Made by a program: the position numbers and the translations under genes
The notes under the pieces: model-generated
Seen by the model: only the letters and a program-made list of their open reading frames with translations
The model's database searches: none
What the model was told of the DNA's origin: nothing
Source of the DNA: Methanosarcina sp.
Lineage (GTDB): Archaea; Halobacteriota; Methanosarcinia; Methanosarcinales; Methanosarcinaceae
Assembly: GCA_024280975.1 (NCBI GenBank)
Contig: JAMXLQ010000198.1
Coordinates: 1 to 15,852, forward strand
Direction: 5' to 3'
DNA length: 15,852 bases
Shown: positions 1 through 7,454 of the stretch, piece by piece
How the letters are laid out: every line of letters begins with the position of its first letter
How positions within the stretch are numbered: position 1 is the stretch's first letter

Positions 1-1233
1 TCTCTGCTTGAGGAGCTGAGGCTCGATGGGAAAGTTATTCTTAAGGCCATAGACAGGCTCTTTCGAGGGGTCGTAAGAACCGAATTAATGGCACAGGGCG
101 AAGATCCGTATCCGCTTACTTATGCCTGCGATAGCGGAAGTACTAATCCAAGAACTTATGACAGCGGGCTTTTTGTGGATTTCTGCCACTGCGGGCTGGC
201 TGCAACGCCTACTAATCTTGATATTCAAAGATTCAGAACGATTGTATGCGCTGCTTATTCTTCTTCCCAGAGGATATCCATGCAGGCTACTTCAGGCTGG
301 GAAACCTTCGACGAAGGGTTTGGAAGAGCAAAACTGGTTACAATTGCGCCTGATGAGTTAAAAAGAAAGGCTCCTGACATGGTGCACAGTTTTGCGATGT
401 ACTTGGCAGAATCCGAACATATCCTTTTCATGAAAGACAGGATAGAACCTGAGAGCTTTTTCATAATGGACGGGCCGATTTATCCAAAACAGCTAATGTA
501 CTGGATGGTGCTGGACGACGGGGAAGTAAGAGTCCGGCGGAATAACGATGCCCGAAAAATCCTCCAGAATTACATCGATATCATGGACTATTTCCTGGAA
601 AAACGGAAGCCTGTAGTCGGTTTTGTAAAAAATCCCACTGACGTACAGATTATGGACAGTGTCCGGAAGAAAAAGGAAGCTTTTGACCTGCCCTGGATGC
701 TTGACTCCCAGTTTTTCAGGAATCTTCTCTCTCTCGAAAAAGTTGACAATGCTTCAGGGCACAGTGGACGAAATTCGAAAAATAATGGGAAGAACGGCAA
801 ACACAATGGTTCCAGAAATGATTATATTACTTACACCAACTGGTTTTTGCAGCCCAACAGGTTTTATGAGAAATTGCTTAACGGGACTTCACCCCTCGCA
901 GCCGCAGACCCGCTTCAGCAGGAGCTTAGGCACAATTTTCCGCCTGAGGATTATGCTCTTTGTTTTTTCATGCTTTATGTACCCTATAAAGATGTGGTTT
1001 TCAAAGTCGAAGCTCCATATGGGCTTGTCAAAGACGATTTTTTCCGCATGCAAATTACAAAAAAAGTGCTCTTTGACCTTTCTTTGTATGGTTTTCCCCT
1101 TACTCTCACAAAGGCAGACCATCTGGCAAAAATTCGGAAAGTGGAGAGGCAAGAGATCGATAAATTCTTTGAAAATATGAATCCCGATACCACTTATAAT
1201 GACACTCGGTGGGGCAAGATTAATGAAATATGA
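1..1233 (+). CDS. nurA: NurA-type DNA repair nuclease (5' end outside window)
   Basis: NurA is a Mn2+-dependent 5'-3' exonuclease and single-strand endonuclease that works with the HerA translocase and Mre11-Rad50 to resect DNA ends. The frame is open from base 1, so the gene begins upstream. The first internal ATG (88) lies inside the protein, and 29 further residues are visible before it. Two acidic motifs typical of the NurA fold are present: ACDSGSTNP (Asp at residue 15 counted from ATG 88) and FIMDGPIYP (Asp 128). These are the likely metal-binding aspartates. A low-complexity Asn/Gly/Lys stretch lies near residues 223-246 and looks like a flexible loop. The stop overlaps the herA start by 11 bp, which implies translational coupling. 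In related genomes mre11-rad50 often lies just upstream, but that cannot be seen here. The family call rests on the motifs plus the adjacent herA. Confidence 0.88.
   Translation, partial: SLLEELRLDGKVILKAIDRLFRGVVRTELMAQGEDPYPLTYACDSGSTNPRTYDSGLFVDFCHCGLAATPTNLDIQRFRTIVCAAYSSSQRISMQATSGWETFDEGFGRAKLVTIAPDELKRKAPDMVHSFAMYLAESEHILFMKDRIEPESFFIMDGPIYPKQLMYWMVLDDGEVRVRRNNDARKILQNYIDIMDYFLEKRKPVVGFVKNPTDVQIMDSVRKKKEAFDLPWMLDSQFFRNLLSLEKVDNASGHSGRNSKNNGKNGKHNGSRNDYITYTNWFLQPNRFYEKLLNGTSPLAAADPLQQELRHNFPPEDYALCFFMLYVPYKDVVFKVEAPYGLVKDDFFRMQITKKVLFDLSLYGFPLTLTKADHLAKIRKVERQEIDKFFENMNPDTTYNDTRWGKINEI
1208..1214 (+). promoter_or_regulatory. ribosome binding site that sets the herA start
   Basis: GGTGGGG ends 8 nt before the ATG at 1223 and resembles the archaeal GGTG-type Shine-Dalgarno. 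The alternative upstream ATG at 1199 has no purine-rich motif before it, so 1223 is preferred. The site lies inside the nurA coding sequence. Confidence 0.6.
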
Positions 1234-3463
1234 AGATACCGACATTTTTGCTTTTAACTCTTACAAACCGAAAAAGGAGCCAATTCCTGTGGATTCAGGA
1301 ACGGAAGAAAATACAGGTTCAAAGGAAAATCCTGTTGAGATAAGAAAGGAAAGCCCTGATGAAAAACGTCCTGAAGAACGGAATGTGGGCGAGATAACAA
1401 ATTCCATCGAAGGTGCTTCCGATCTGGCTTCTACATTCACACCTGATACTAAGGAAATACTGCACGCCTCCTTATCCAATGATCTGAGGAAAGATTGTTC
1501 GGAGGATGTACCGAATTTTATCCCACCCGACTCTGATCTCGAACCAGATATCGAATCCGATATCGAATCTTATATTGAATCTTATATTGAATCTAATATT
1601 GAATCTGATATTCTTTCAGGCCCTGCCGAAAAAGTTTTTAAATCCGCTTCTATGTCTAAAACTGCTTCTCTGCCTCTTCCAGATCTTTCTTTTGAATCCG
1701 AAACTTTCGGGCGCCCTGGAGAGGGAGCTCTCTCCTTTGAACCATTTTCCGGGTATGATAATGTCGCCCTGAAGGCTCTTCCAGTCTCAGAAGCCTTCGG
1801 GATCGTCACCACAGGCATAGAACCCCTAGAATTAACTCCTTCAGGAGCTGTAATCACCGGCTACATTACATCAGCTCGACGGGATGAAATTAGGCTGGGA
1901 ACATACGTTGTTGTGCCTTACGAAAATGGAGAAAAACTCTTTGCCAGAGTAGGAAAGCTTCAGTACAGGCAGGAGTTTGTGGTAGATGATGCAACTGAAA
2001 TTCACTCAAGACGTATGCTCAGCTCCCGTGGAAACCCTGTAAATGAAGACGATTACAAGTTCCTTGCCTGCCTTGATCCACTTTGTATTCTATATCGGAA
2101 GACCGAAGGCACACTCACCAGGCGCATGGCAGATCGTATTCCTCACCCTAACACTCCTATCCTGCCTGTCACTGATAAACTTGAGGTTCAGATTGGACTC
2201 AATATTCCTGAAGAAGGAATCTTTCTTGGCCATCTCAGTGTTGGGGGCGAACTTTTAAAAACTCATTCCGAGCCTGAAACGGTTGCATATTACCTCAGAA
2301 ACGATTATTCAATGGGCGATCCCCTTATTTTCAGGCACATGCTTATTTGCGGAAGCACAGGGACAGGAAAAACTTTCATCTCAAAAAATATTCTCCGTCA
2401 GTTCATGAATGAAAGCAACAGGTACAGGCTACGAAGTTCTCCAGACAAGGCACGGAAAAATCCTTGTCTGGTAGTTATGGATCCTCAGGATGAGTATTCC
2501 CAGCTTTTCGAGGATAATGAAAACTTAAGTGAAGACGACAAATTCCGGTTTGAATCCGAAAATGTAACTTATGGTCGGGTCCTCTCTACAAAGGCTTTCG
2601 TGGCAAAAATAGACGGGCAAAGATACCCTGGGGATAAATCCAGAGCCGAACAGATTGAGTTTACAATTCCTTTCTCGCTTGTAGAACACAACTCCTGGCT
2701 CATTGCAGCAGCCGGAATGTCCGAACTCCAGTACATAGGGCTTGAAGTACTTCTTGGAGATTTCTTCAAATCAAGCGTGCCTCATACTTACCTGAATTTC
2801 ATCAACCATATCGAGAATGAAGGTACTCGTTCTTACTATGTTGATAGTGGGAAGCTGCATGAGTCTTCATATGACGGGATTGTAAGGAGAGTAAGAAATC
2901 CCTTTTTCTCGAAGGTTTTTGATCGGGATGCAACCTCAATTACTGACCTTCTGGATAAGATCTTCAAGCCAGGGCAGATTTCGGTTTTCCCAACTGAATA
3001 TATAAGCGCTCCAAGAATCCGCGATCTCATAGTGCTCACAATCATGAGCCTGATAGTGGACAATAAGTTAAGTACAACAGGAGAAAAAGCCATTAAAGAA
3101 ACTCCTATCATCCTGGCTTTGGATGAAGCTCACCGATACCTCTCAAAGGCGAACGGAGAACATTCTCGCCTTATTATTTCCCGTTTTGCAGACGCCGCCC
3201 GCCAGGGCCGAAAAGAAGGATTGGGCCTCTTTTTGATCACTCAGGATCCTCAGGATATCGATGACACGGTTTTCAAGCAGATAAACACCAAACTCATCCT
3301 TAACCTCAACAATGACGCGGCTATTACGTCTCTAAAAGTTCCGAAAGAATATGAGCGAAGAATTCCCTATCTTAAAAAAGGACAGATGATTATTCATTCC
3401 CCAGACAACAGTGATATCGTGGAAATAATCGGGCTTTCAAATTGTGTAGTCAGGCATCGGTGA
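1223..3463 (+). CDS. herA: HerA DNA translocase/helicase (FtsK-HerA ATPase)
   Basis: HerA forms a hexameric ATPase ring that drives DNA into or through the NurA nuclease during double-strand break resection. With the start at 1223 the protein has 746 residues. Residues 1 to about 205 are an acidic, Ser/Glu/Pro-rich and probably disordered extension that contains tandem Ile-Glu-Ser repeats (109-130). A HAS-barrel-like beta domain follows from about 207. The RecA-like core has Walker A GSTGTGKT (377-384) and Walker B ending in DEAH (634-637, ILALDEAHRYL). After these come an RQGRKEGLGL segment and an ITQDPQD sensor-like motif. Classical archaeal HerA proteins are roughly 500-600 residues, so the extra length is mostly the N-terminal extension. 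The gene overlaps nurA and a T-rich run follows it. Confidence 0.92.
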   Translation: MKYEDTDIFAFNSYKPKKEPIPVDSGTEENTGSKENPVEIRKESPDEKRPEERNVGEITNSIEGASDLASTFTPDTKEILHASLSNDLRKDCSEDVPNFIPPDSDLEPDIESDIESYIESYIESNIESDILSGPAEKVFKSASMSKTASLPLPDLSFESETFGRPGEGALSFEPFSGYDNVALKALPVSEAFGIVTTGIEPLELTPSGAVITGYITSARRDEIRLGTYVVVPYENGEKLFARVGKLQYRQEFVVDDATEIHSRRMLSSRGNPVNEDDYKFLACLDPLCILYRKTEGTLTRRMADRIPHPNTPILPVTDKLEVQIGLNIPEEGIFLGHLSVGGELLKTHSEPETVAYYLRNDYSMGDPLIFRHMLICGSTGTGKTFISKNILRQFMNESNRYRLRSSPDKARKNPCLVVMDPQDEYSQLFEDNENLSEDDKFRFESENVTYGRVLSTKAFVAKIDGQRYPGDKSRAEQIEFTIPFSLVEHNSWLIAAAGMSELQYIGLEVLLGDFFKSSVPHTYLNFINHIENEGTRSYYVDSGKLHESSYDGIVRRVRNPFFSKVFDRDATSITDLLDKIFKPGQISVFPTEYISAPRIRDLIVLTIMSLIVDNKLSTTGEKAIKETPIILALDEAHRYLSKANGEHSRLIISRFADAARQGRKEGLGLFLITQDPQDIDDTVFKQINTKLILNLNNDAAITSLKVPKEYERRIPYLKKGQMIIHSPDNSDIVEIIGLSNCVVRHR
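1547..1612 (+). repeat. 12-bp tandem repeats inside herA (Ile-Glu-Ser units)
   Basis: Five imperfect copies of a 12-bp unit of the form GATATCGAATCT or TATATTGAATCT encode repeated (D/Y/N)-I-E-S units. The array lies in the N-terminal extension, outside the ATPase core. It is the kind of array that can change copy number by slippage without changing the frame. Confidence 0.8.
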
Positions 3464-3480
3464 TCCTGATCAGGTATGAG

Positions 3481-3494
3481 TTTTAAATTTTTTT
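3481..3494 (+). terminator. T-rich terminator of nurA-herA
   Basis: The run ttttaaattttttt begins 17 nt after the herA stop. Archaeal RNA polymerase stops at such T-tracts without needing a hairpin. Confidence 0.5.
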
Positions 3495-3753
3495 ACTAAT
3501 AAATTCTTCAGCTTTTTAGATAGATTTAGGCATGATAAAAGTCAACAGTGAGGAAATATGAAATTTCCTGAGTTGGTCATATAAGTAAGTTTTTGAAAAC
3601 CTTAAACGTAAAGATCTTTCTATATTTTCCACAACATTGGGGAACGTATCCGGTTTTCCGATTAGGCAAATAACTCACGGAAAGGACTAAAATAGATATA
3701 AAGTAAGTCACTCTAAATCACGAAGAGAAGGTCAGCTCTCAACTCGATCAAAT

Positions 3754-3770
3754 AAAAAGGTGGTCCTTTT
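3754..3770 (-). terminator. hairpin plus T-tract, possible protease-gene terminator
   Basis: The arms AAAAGG and CCTTTT flank a 4-nt loop. Read on the minus strand, the hairpin is followed by TTTTTATTT, about 75 nt beyond the protease stop. The symmetry also lets it act on the + strand. Confidence 0.35.
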
Positions 3771-3841
3771 ATCAGAGTTAATAAATAATTCCCCCACTTC
3801 CCTTTAGCCTCGTCTTTTTCATCGTTTTTCAATTTAAGAGT

Positions 3842-5773
3842 TTATTTGTTTATAGAATATAGACCTGGCTTTGTATTTGTTGTTACCTTCATGTAATTCG
3901 TTTTTGTTGATGTATTATTGCCTGCAACATTTTTCACTGTCAGCTTTACAGTATAGTTTCCTTCCTGTAAATACTGATGCTTTGGACTCTGCTCGATTGA
4001 GTTAGTTCCGTCTCCAAAAGTCCAGTTCCATGAAGTAGGAATTCCTGTACTTTTGTCAGTAAAGGCGACTGTTAATGGGGCTTTTCCTGATGTAACATTA
4101 CTGGTAAAGTTTGCAACCGGGTTTGTTACTACTTTTATATAACCTGTTTTTGTTATCGTGTTATTGCCTACGGCATTCGTTGCCGTCAGGTTAACGTTAT
4201 AACTTCCTACTTTGGAATACTTATGTGTTGGATTCTTTGCTGTTGAACTAGTTCCGTCTCCAAAAGTCCATTTCCATTTAGTCGGATTTCCTGTGCTTTT
4301 GTCAGTAAAGGTAACATTTAGTGGTGCTTTTCCTTCGATAGGTTTCGCGGAAAAGTTTACTACAGGTCGAGTATCGCCTACCGCTTTAGATGCATTGATT
4401 AGGCCTGAACCATAATCATTATCTTTTCCTGTTGATCCAAGATCCTTAGCCGTGCTTTCTAATGTGCTCTTTATATTAGAGGGCTTCAGAGTCGGGGTGT
4501 TTTCCAACATTAATGCTACAGTACCGGAGACGTGTGGTGTTGCCATCGAAGTTCCGTCCCATGCCTCATATCTACCGCCTGGAACTGTTGAAGTGACAGC
4601 TACTCCGGGAGCAGACACATCAGGTTTAACGTACGTCTGCCCATCAAGAGTAACGGGACCGCGGCTACTAAAATATGCTATTAACTCGGAGGAGTCTATT
4701 GCACCGACAGTGACTGAGTTATTTTCATCACCTGGGCAATTGATAGTAAAAGAGTCCGGTCCAGAATTGCCAGCCGCTATAACAGGAGTTACGCCTGCTG
4801 CCACAACATTGTCTATTGCAGTTGTGTATGCAGATTCATGATAGTATGAGCCACCACTATAACTTATAATACGGGCTTTATTATTGACTGCCCACTCAAA
4901 GGCAAGAATAATGTCAGATGTTGATCCATAACCGTATGCATTGAACACTTTTGCTACTATCAAATTTGTACCTGGTGCAACTCCGGTCTGTATACCGTTA
5001 GCACCGGTTCCTGAAATGGTCCCGGATACATGCGTACCATGTCCGTGATCGTCATATGGGGACGACTGTGAGTTTATGTAGTCGATCCAACCGATAACTT
5101 TCGGATCGTTTGTACTGGGATTATCGTCAAGGTCGTCAAGGTCGGGATGTGTTGCGTCAATTCCTGTATCTACTACAGCCACAGTTATCCCTTTTCCAGT
5201 TATACCCTTTTCCCACACTGCAGGTGCATCAATTTTATCCACTCCCCATGCATGTGTAGATGCTATATTCTGCTGAGTAGTCGATGCTTCTATTTCTTCG
5301 GAGGAAGTTTCGGATTGTCCTATTAGGTGAACAACGTCATCAGGTTCGATTGTCTTAACGTCGGATCTCTCGGCAAGAGAGGCTAAAACTTCTGGGGTTA
5401 CCTCGGCGGCAACAGCATTAATTAATTTGATGGGTTTTATTTTTTGTACTTTGTTTTTTGATTTCTCACTCTCGAGAAACTTTCTGAGATCCTTTTGCTC
5501 GCTTTCAATTTTAGCTTTCCCTTCAGCAGTATTAAATGGGATATGCTGATTTGTTAACATTATAATTACTGGAATTTTTTCAGCCGCTGAAGCCTCAGAA
5601 AGTTTTGAAGACAAACCTTTTGATATTTTCTCATTTGAATCTGTACTAGGGGATAAACTTGCATCTCCAGCCAACCCAATAAATGAAAACAACGATACTA
5701 ATAGCAGTGACACGCATATAGTACATAACAATTTAGGAGCCACTTTATTCAAGATCTTCCGGTTTTCTTCCAC
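3842..5773 (-). CDS. secreted subtilisin-like serine protease (S8) with two PKD domains
   Basis: This is a 643-residue extracellular protease. It has an N-terminal hydrophobic segment (about 14-36, signal peptide or anchor) and an I9-type propeptide (about 66-148). The S8 catalytic domain follows (about 175-465) with Asp202 (VVDTGID), His245 (HGTHVSG), oxyanion Asn336 (AAGNSG) and Ser409 (DGTSMATPHVSG), so all catalytic residues are intact. Two PKD domains follow (about 470-549 and 550-632), each with a WxWTFGDGT motif. They are closely alike even in DNA. No C-terminal membrane segment or sorting motif is visible, so the mature enzyme is probably released or held non-covalently at the S-layer. 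The start is GTG, with AAGGAG 9 nt upstream and an in-frame stop just before it. It stands alone between long spacers. The substrate is unknown; protein degradation outside the cell or surface protein processing are both possible. Confidence 0.93.
   Translation of the reverse strand: MEENRKILNKVAPKLLCTICVSLLLVSLFSFIGLAGDASLSPSTDSNEKISKGLSSKLSEASAAEKIPVIIMLTNQHIPFNTAEGKAKIESEQKDLRKFLESEKSKNKVQKIKPIKLINAVAAEVTPEVLASLAERSDVKTIEPDDVVHLIGQSETSSEEIEASTTQQNIASTHAWGVDKIDAPAVWEKGITGKGITVAVVDTGIDATHPDLDDLDDNPSTNDPKVIGWIDYINSQSSPYDDHGHGTHVSGTISGTGANGIQTGVAPGTNLIVAKVFNAYGYGSTSDIILAFEWAVNNKARIISYSGGSYYHESAYTTAIDNVVAAGVTPVIAAGNSGPDSFTINCPGDENNSVTVGAIDSSELIAYFSSRGPVTLDGQTYVKPDVSAPGVAVTSTVPGGRYEAWDGTSMATPHVSGTVALMLENTPTLKPSNIKSTLESTAKDLGSTGKDNDYGSGLINASKAVGDTRPVVNFSAKPIEGKAPLNVTFTDKSTGNPTKWKWTFGDGTSSTAKNPTHKYSKVGSYNVNLTATNAVGNNTITKTGYIKVVTNPVANFTSNVTSGKAPLTVAFTDKSTGIPTSWNWTFGDGTNSIEQSPKHQYLQEGNYTVKLTVKNVAGNNTSTKTNYMKVTTNTKPGLYSINK
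3878..4366 (-). repeat. tandem duplication encoding two PKD domains
   Basis: Two copies of about 243 bp (roughly 4127-4366 and 3878-4126) encode the PKD domains. Identity is strongest around the FGDGT and FTDKSTG codons, where long stretches of bases match. This suggests fairly recent duplication or ongoing gene conversion. Confidence 0.75.
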
Positions 5774-5782
5774 CTATTCACA

Positions 5783-5788
5783 CTCCTT
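5783..5788 (-). promoter_or_regulatory. ribosome binding site supporting the GTG start of the protease
   Basis: AAGGAG on the minus strand lies 9 nt before the GTG at 5773-5771. The nearest upstream in-frame codon is a stop (TAG), so no longer protein is possible. Confidence 0.65.
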
Positions 5789-5970
5789 TTTAAACTTATT
5801 TTGGTTTCAGTAAGGGACATAACTTTCTGTAACCAACACACTTTTACTCCCAGAACCTGCAATCAGCAAGTATTATACTACCTAGCTTTCCCGGTAACGA
5901 TGTTTTATGGCTAGTTTGTAGGCGCTTAACTTTTTTACAGCTACAGAAATCATGTAAAGATTAGTGTCCA

Positions 5971-5982
5971 AATATAAAATAC
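5971..5982 (-). promoter_or_regulatory. candidate TATA box for the protease gene
   Basis: The minus strand reads TATTTTATATTT, close to the archaeal TATA consensus. Its use would give a 5' leader of about 175 nt. A second weaker match at 5872-5880 would give a shorter leader. Confidence 0.3.
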
Positions 5983-6673
5983 TTCTGAGTTTGACAGGCT
6001 TGGTGTTTGATAACGGGATGTATTCAAAAAGAAAATTTTCGTGAAAACTTGACTGGGTTTGATTATGTAAAAAAGCATTCTTTATGTGACCTATTGAATA
6101 TGAAATTATATAACTAGGTGTTTAAAGATGTATTTTCTTTTATTGAATCTATGATTTTGATTTAAACCTGGATCTAGATTTTAATCTAGATTTTGTTTGG
6201 GGATATTTGGAATTGTTTCGCTGAACAAATCGAAAAAGAGATATTTCTTACTTGTTAATAAAAAGGTCTCTAATAAGGAATACATCCACTCTTAAGAAAA
6301 TGCTTACTTTTATTTGGGCGGATATAAAATACCTATCATTTTATATAATTTAACTTTATAAACATTCACACTTTATTGATTATTACTCTCTCAATGTCCT
6401 TTAGTTCTACTCCACATTTTCTCTAAACTCATTTATTTACTTTTAGAGACTGTGATATCTACATATATTTTTATTGTTATTTTTCTTTTTAATTTTTTAA
6501 TACTATTCTGACAGTCTGTGTTTCTATGTTTACATATATGTATGCAAGATTGAATCTTTATGATGTAATTCTAATTGTTGCTATTTCGCTTTTTAGTTTG
6601 TGCATGTGATGACTTTTGCTAAAATGAGTGGCGACTGATTTTCATAATGATGTGACATTTAACTTAATGGCGT

Positions 6674-6808
6674 TCATGACTGAGGAAAACTCTCCATTAT
6701 TTTAGACATTACCCAAACTATAACCAACATAAAAGATATCCATACTGATAGTTTAATTCCTTTACCCAACTGGTACCAGAAAACATCCATTTGTTCCAAA
6801 AAACTCAT
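6674..6808 (-). CDS. small single-pass membrane protein, 44 residues, unknown function
   Basis: This short ORF starts at ATG 6808 and stops at TGA 6674. The N-terminal half begins MSFLEQMDVFWYQLGKG and looks amphipathic. A hydrophobic helix of about 17-18 residues follows (residues 20-34 read LSVWISFMLVIVWVM), then a short polar tail ending ESFPQS. Three Trp and one Tyr sit at plausible membrane interfaces. AGAGG (6818-6822) lies 9 nt before the ATG, and a TATA-like TTTTTTATAT (6851-6860) lies about 45 nt upstream, which predicts a leader of about 18 nt. The coincidence of promoter, ribosome binding site and a protein-like hydrophobic pattern in otherwise non-coding AT-rich DNA supports a real gene. 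I do not recognise the family. It stands alone, between the protease gene and tRNA-Pro. Confidence 0.5.
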   Translation of the reverse strand: MSFLEQMDVFWYQLGKGIKLSVWISFMLVIVWVMSKIMESFPQS

Positions 6809-6817
6809 TTTTATTTT

Positions 6818-6822
6818 CCTCT
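6818..6822 (-). promoter_or_regulatory. ribosome binding site of the 44-residue ORF
   Basis: AGAGG on the minus strand is separated by nine A/T bases from the ATG at 6808. It sits in a purine-rich stretch (6818-6830). Confidence 0.4.
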
Positions 6823-6850
6823 TCTTTCTTAATATCTAATGAATGTCAAC

Positions 6851-6860
6851 ATATAAAAAA
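6851..6860 (-). promoter_or_regulatory. candidate TATA box of the 44-residue ORF
   Basis: The minus strand reads TTTTTTATAT. A start site about 25 nt downstream would fall near 6826, just ahead of the ribosome binding site. Confidence 0.35.
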
Positions 6861-7227
6861 ATATGCGCATGTTCTATATTGTTATCGGGATATTAAGAAA
6901 TATTAAAACTTAGATTTCAGTTGGAAAATGGGAAATCTCTATCATGTGTAACATATTTTGACGTAAGACATTTTTGACAGATACAAAGAGTAAGAAAAAA
7001 GGAAAGAAACCATTGGAGAAAATAAACATCTTTTTCCTTGTTAAAACAGTTAACTTCTCTAACAATCAAATAATTTTTGAATTCCACTTTTACATAGTCA
7101 GAAAGCTCCGAAAATTTCCCTACTTTACTGTATGTACAACATAAAAATGATATGAGAGCAAAATATGAAGAAAAAAGCACAGATTTCGAATGTAACTATT
7201 CTTAAAAAAGTAATAAAAAAGTGTGTA
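6861..7227. other. spacer between the small ORF promoter and tRNA-Pro
   Basis: About 370 bp with no supported gene. An 87-codon frame on the minus strand (6917-7180) starts with GTG, has no ribosome binding site, and has the Phe/Ser/Leu/Cys composition expected of AT-rich random sequence. The tRNA terminator lies at the right end. Confidence 0.5.
7204..7220 (-). terminator. T-tract terminator of tRNA-Pro
   Basis: On the minus strand two runs of six T (7220-7215 and 7209-7204) begin 8 nt after the tRNA 3' end, as expected for archaeal termination. Confidence 0.55.
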
Positions 7228-7302
7228 TGGGATAGCGCGGATTTGAACCGCGGTCCAAGCGTCCCAAACGCTCGAGGATGGACCAAGCTACCCTACTATC
7301 CC
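7228..7302 (-). tRNA. tRNA-Pro (anticodon UGG)
   Basis: On the minus strand the acceptor stem is GGGATAG paired with CTATCCC (7302-7296 with 7235-7229), and the discriminator base is A at 7228. The anticodon loop is TTTGGGA, giving anticodon TGG (reads CCA and probably other CCN codons) followed by G37, which is typical of tRNA-Pro. The T arm contains GGTTCAAAT. CCA is not encoded and would be added after transcription. No intron is present. A TATA element lies about 35 nt upstream and T-tracts follow. The gene appears to be transcribed alone. Confidence 0.95.
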
Positions 7303-7333
7303 AAGGGGTACTTCCTCTCAAAGGAGATTATCC

Positions 7334-7342
7334 TTTATATAA
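7334..7342 (-). promoter_or_regulatory. TATA box of tRNA-Pro
   Basis: The minus strand reads TTATATAAA, a near-consensus archaeal TATA box. It lies about 32-40 nt before the mature tRNA 5' end, so the start site should lie roughly 10 nt upstream of the tRNA. Confidence 0.6.
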
Positions 7343-7454
7343 TTTTCGTTAGAACATGGATCTGTCATGCTTCTCTAAAAAGTTTTTTTTCGGAAACTGA
7401 ATCTTTTTCTGCCTGATAGTTCCAAATTCCCGATTTCTTATGAGGTTGTTTCCC

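Larger units (their letters stand above)
3464..3841. other. convergent intergenic region between herA and the protease gene
   Basis: This 378-bp spacer separates two converging genes. It holds a T-rich run just after herA (3481-3494) and an A/T-rich hairpin near 3754-3770. Only ORFs of 14 codons or fewer were found on either strand. I see no RNA gene or longer repeat. Confidence 0.6.
5774..6673. other. AT-rich 0.9-kb spacer upstream of the protease gene
   Basis: No gene longer than about 35 codons was found on either strand. TATA-like elements for the protease on the minus strand are at 5971-5982 (leader of about 175 nt) and 5872-5880 (leader of about 75 nt). A short direct repeat with core ATCTAGATTTT starts at 6172 and again at 6184. 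T-rich stretches at 6470-6500 could end + strand transcripts. A 27-codon hydrophobic ORF (6526-6609, +) lacks a ribosome binding site and is not called. Confidence 0.5.

Noticed and set aside
1199..1222. Alternative upstream ATG start for herA
   Set aside because: No ribosome binding site precedes it, whereas GGTGGGG is well placed for the ATG at 1223.
1506..1772. 88-codon frame inside herA rich in Ile, Leu and Asn
   Set aside because: A shadow of the 12-bp repeats in the true herA frame.
3700..3841. Possible small RNA or ORF in the herA-protease gap
   Set aside because: Only a 14-codon frame and a short hairpin are present; the hairpin is better explained as a terminator.
6244..6275. Part of a 34-codon minus-strand frame starting near 6285
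   Set aside because: The purine-rich motif abuts the ATG, leaving no proper spacing, and the translation shows no motif or hydrophobic pattern.
6526..6609. 27-codon hydrophobic ORF on the + strand (begins MFTYMYARLN)
   Set aside because: Looks like a short membrane helix, but there is no ribosome binding site or clear TATA box. A hydrophobic frame of this size is expected by chance in AT-rich DNA.
6606..6685. C/D box guide-RNA-like boxes: GTGATGA, CTGA, ATGATGT and CTGA in order on the + strand
   Set aside because: Guide spacers of 22 and 26 nt are longer than the usual 10-13, the terminal stem is weak, and the region overlaps the end of the 44-residue ORF. Matches to such short boxes are expected by chance.
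6917..7180. 87-codon minus-strand frame between the small ORF and tRNA-Pro
   Set aside because: GTG start without a ribosome binding site, composition dominated by Phe/Ser/Leu/Cys as in AT-rich random frames, and no recognisable motif.
7165..7416. 83-codon plus-strand frame
   Set aside because: It runs straight through tRNA-Pro on the opposite strand and its promoter.
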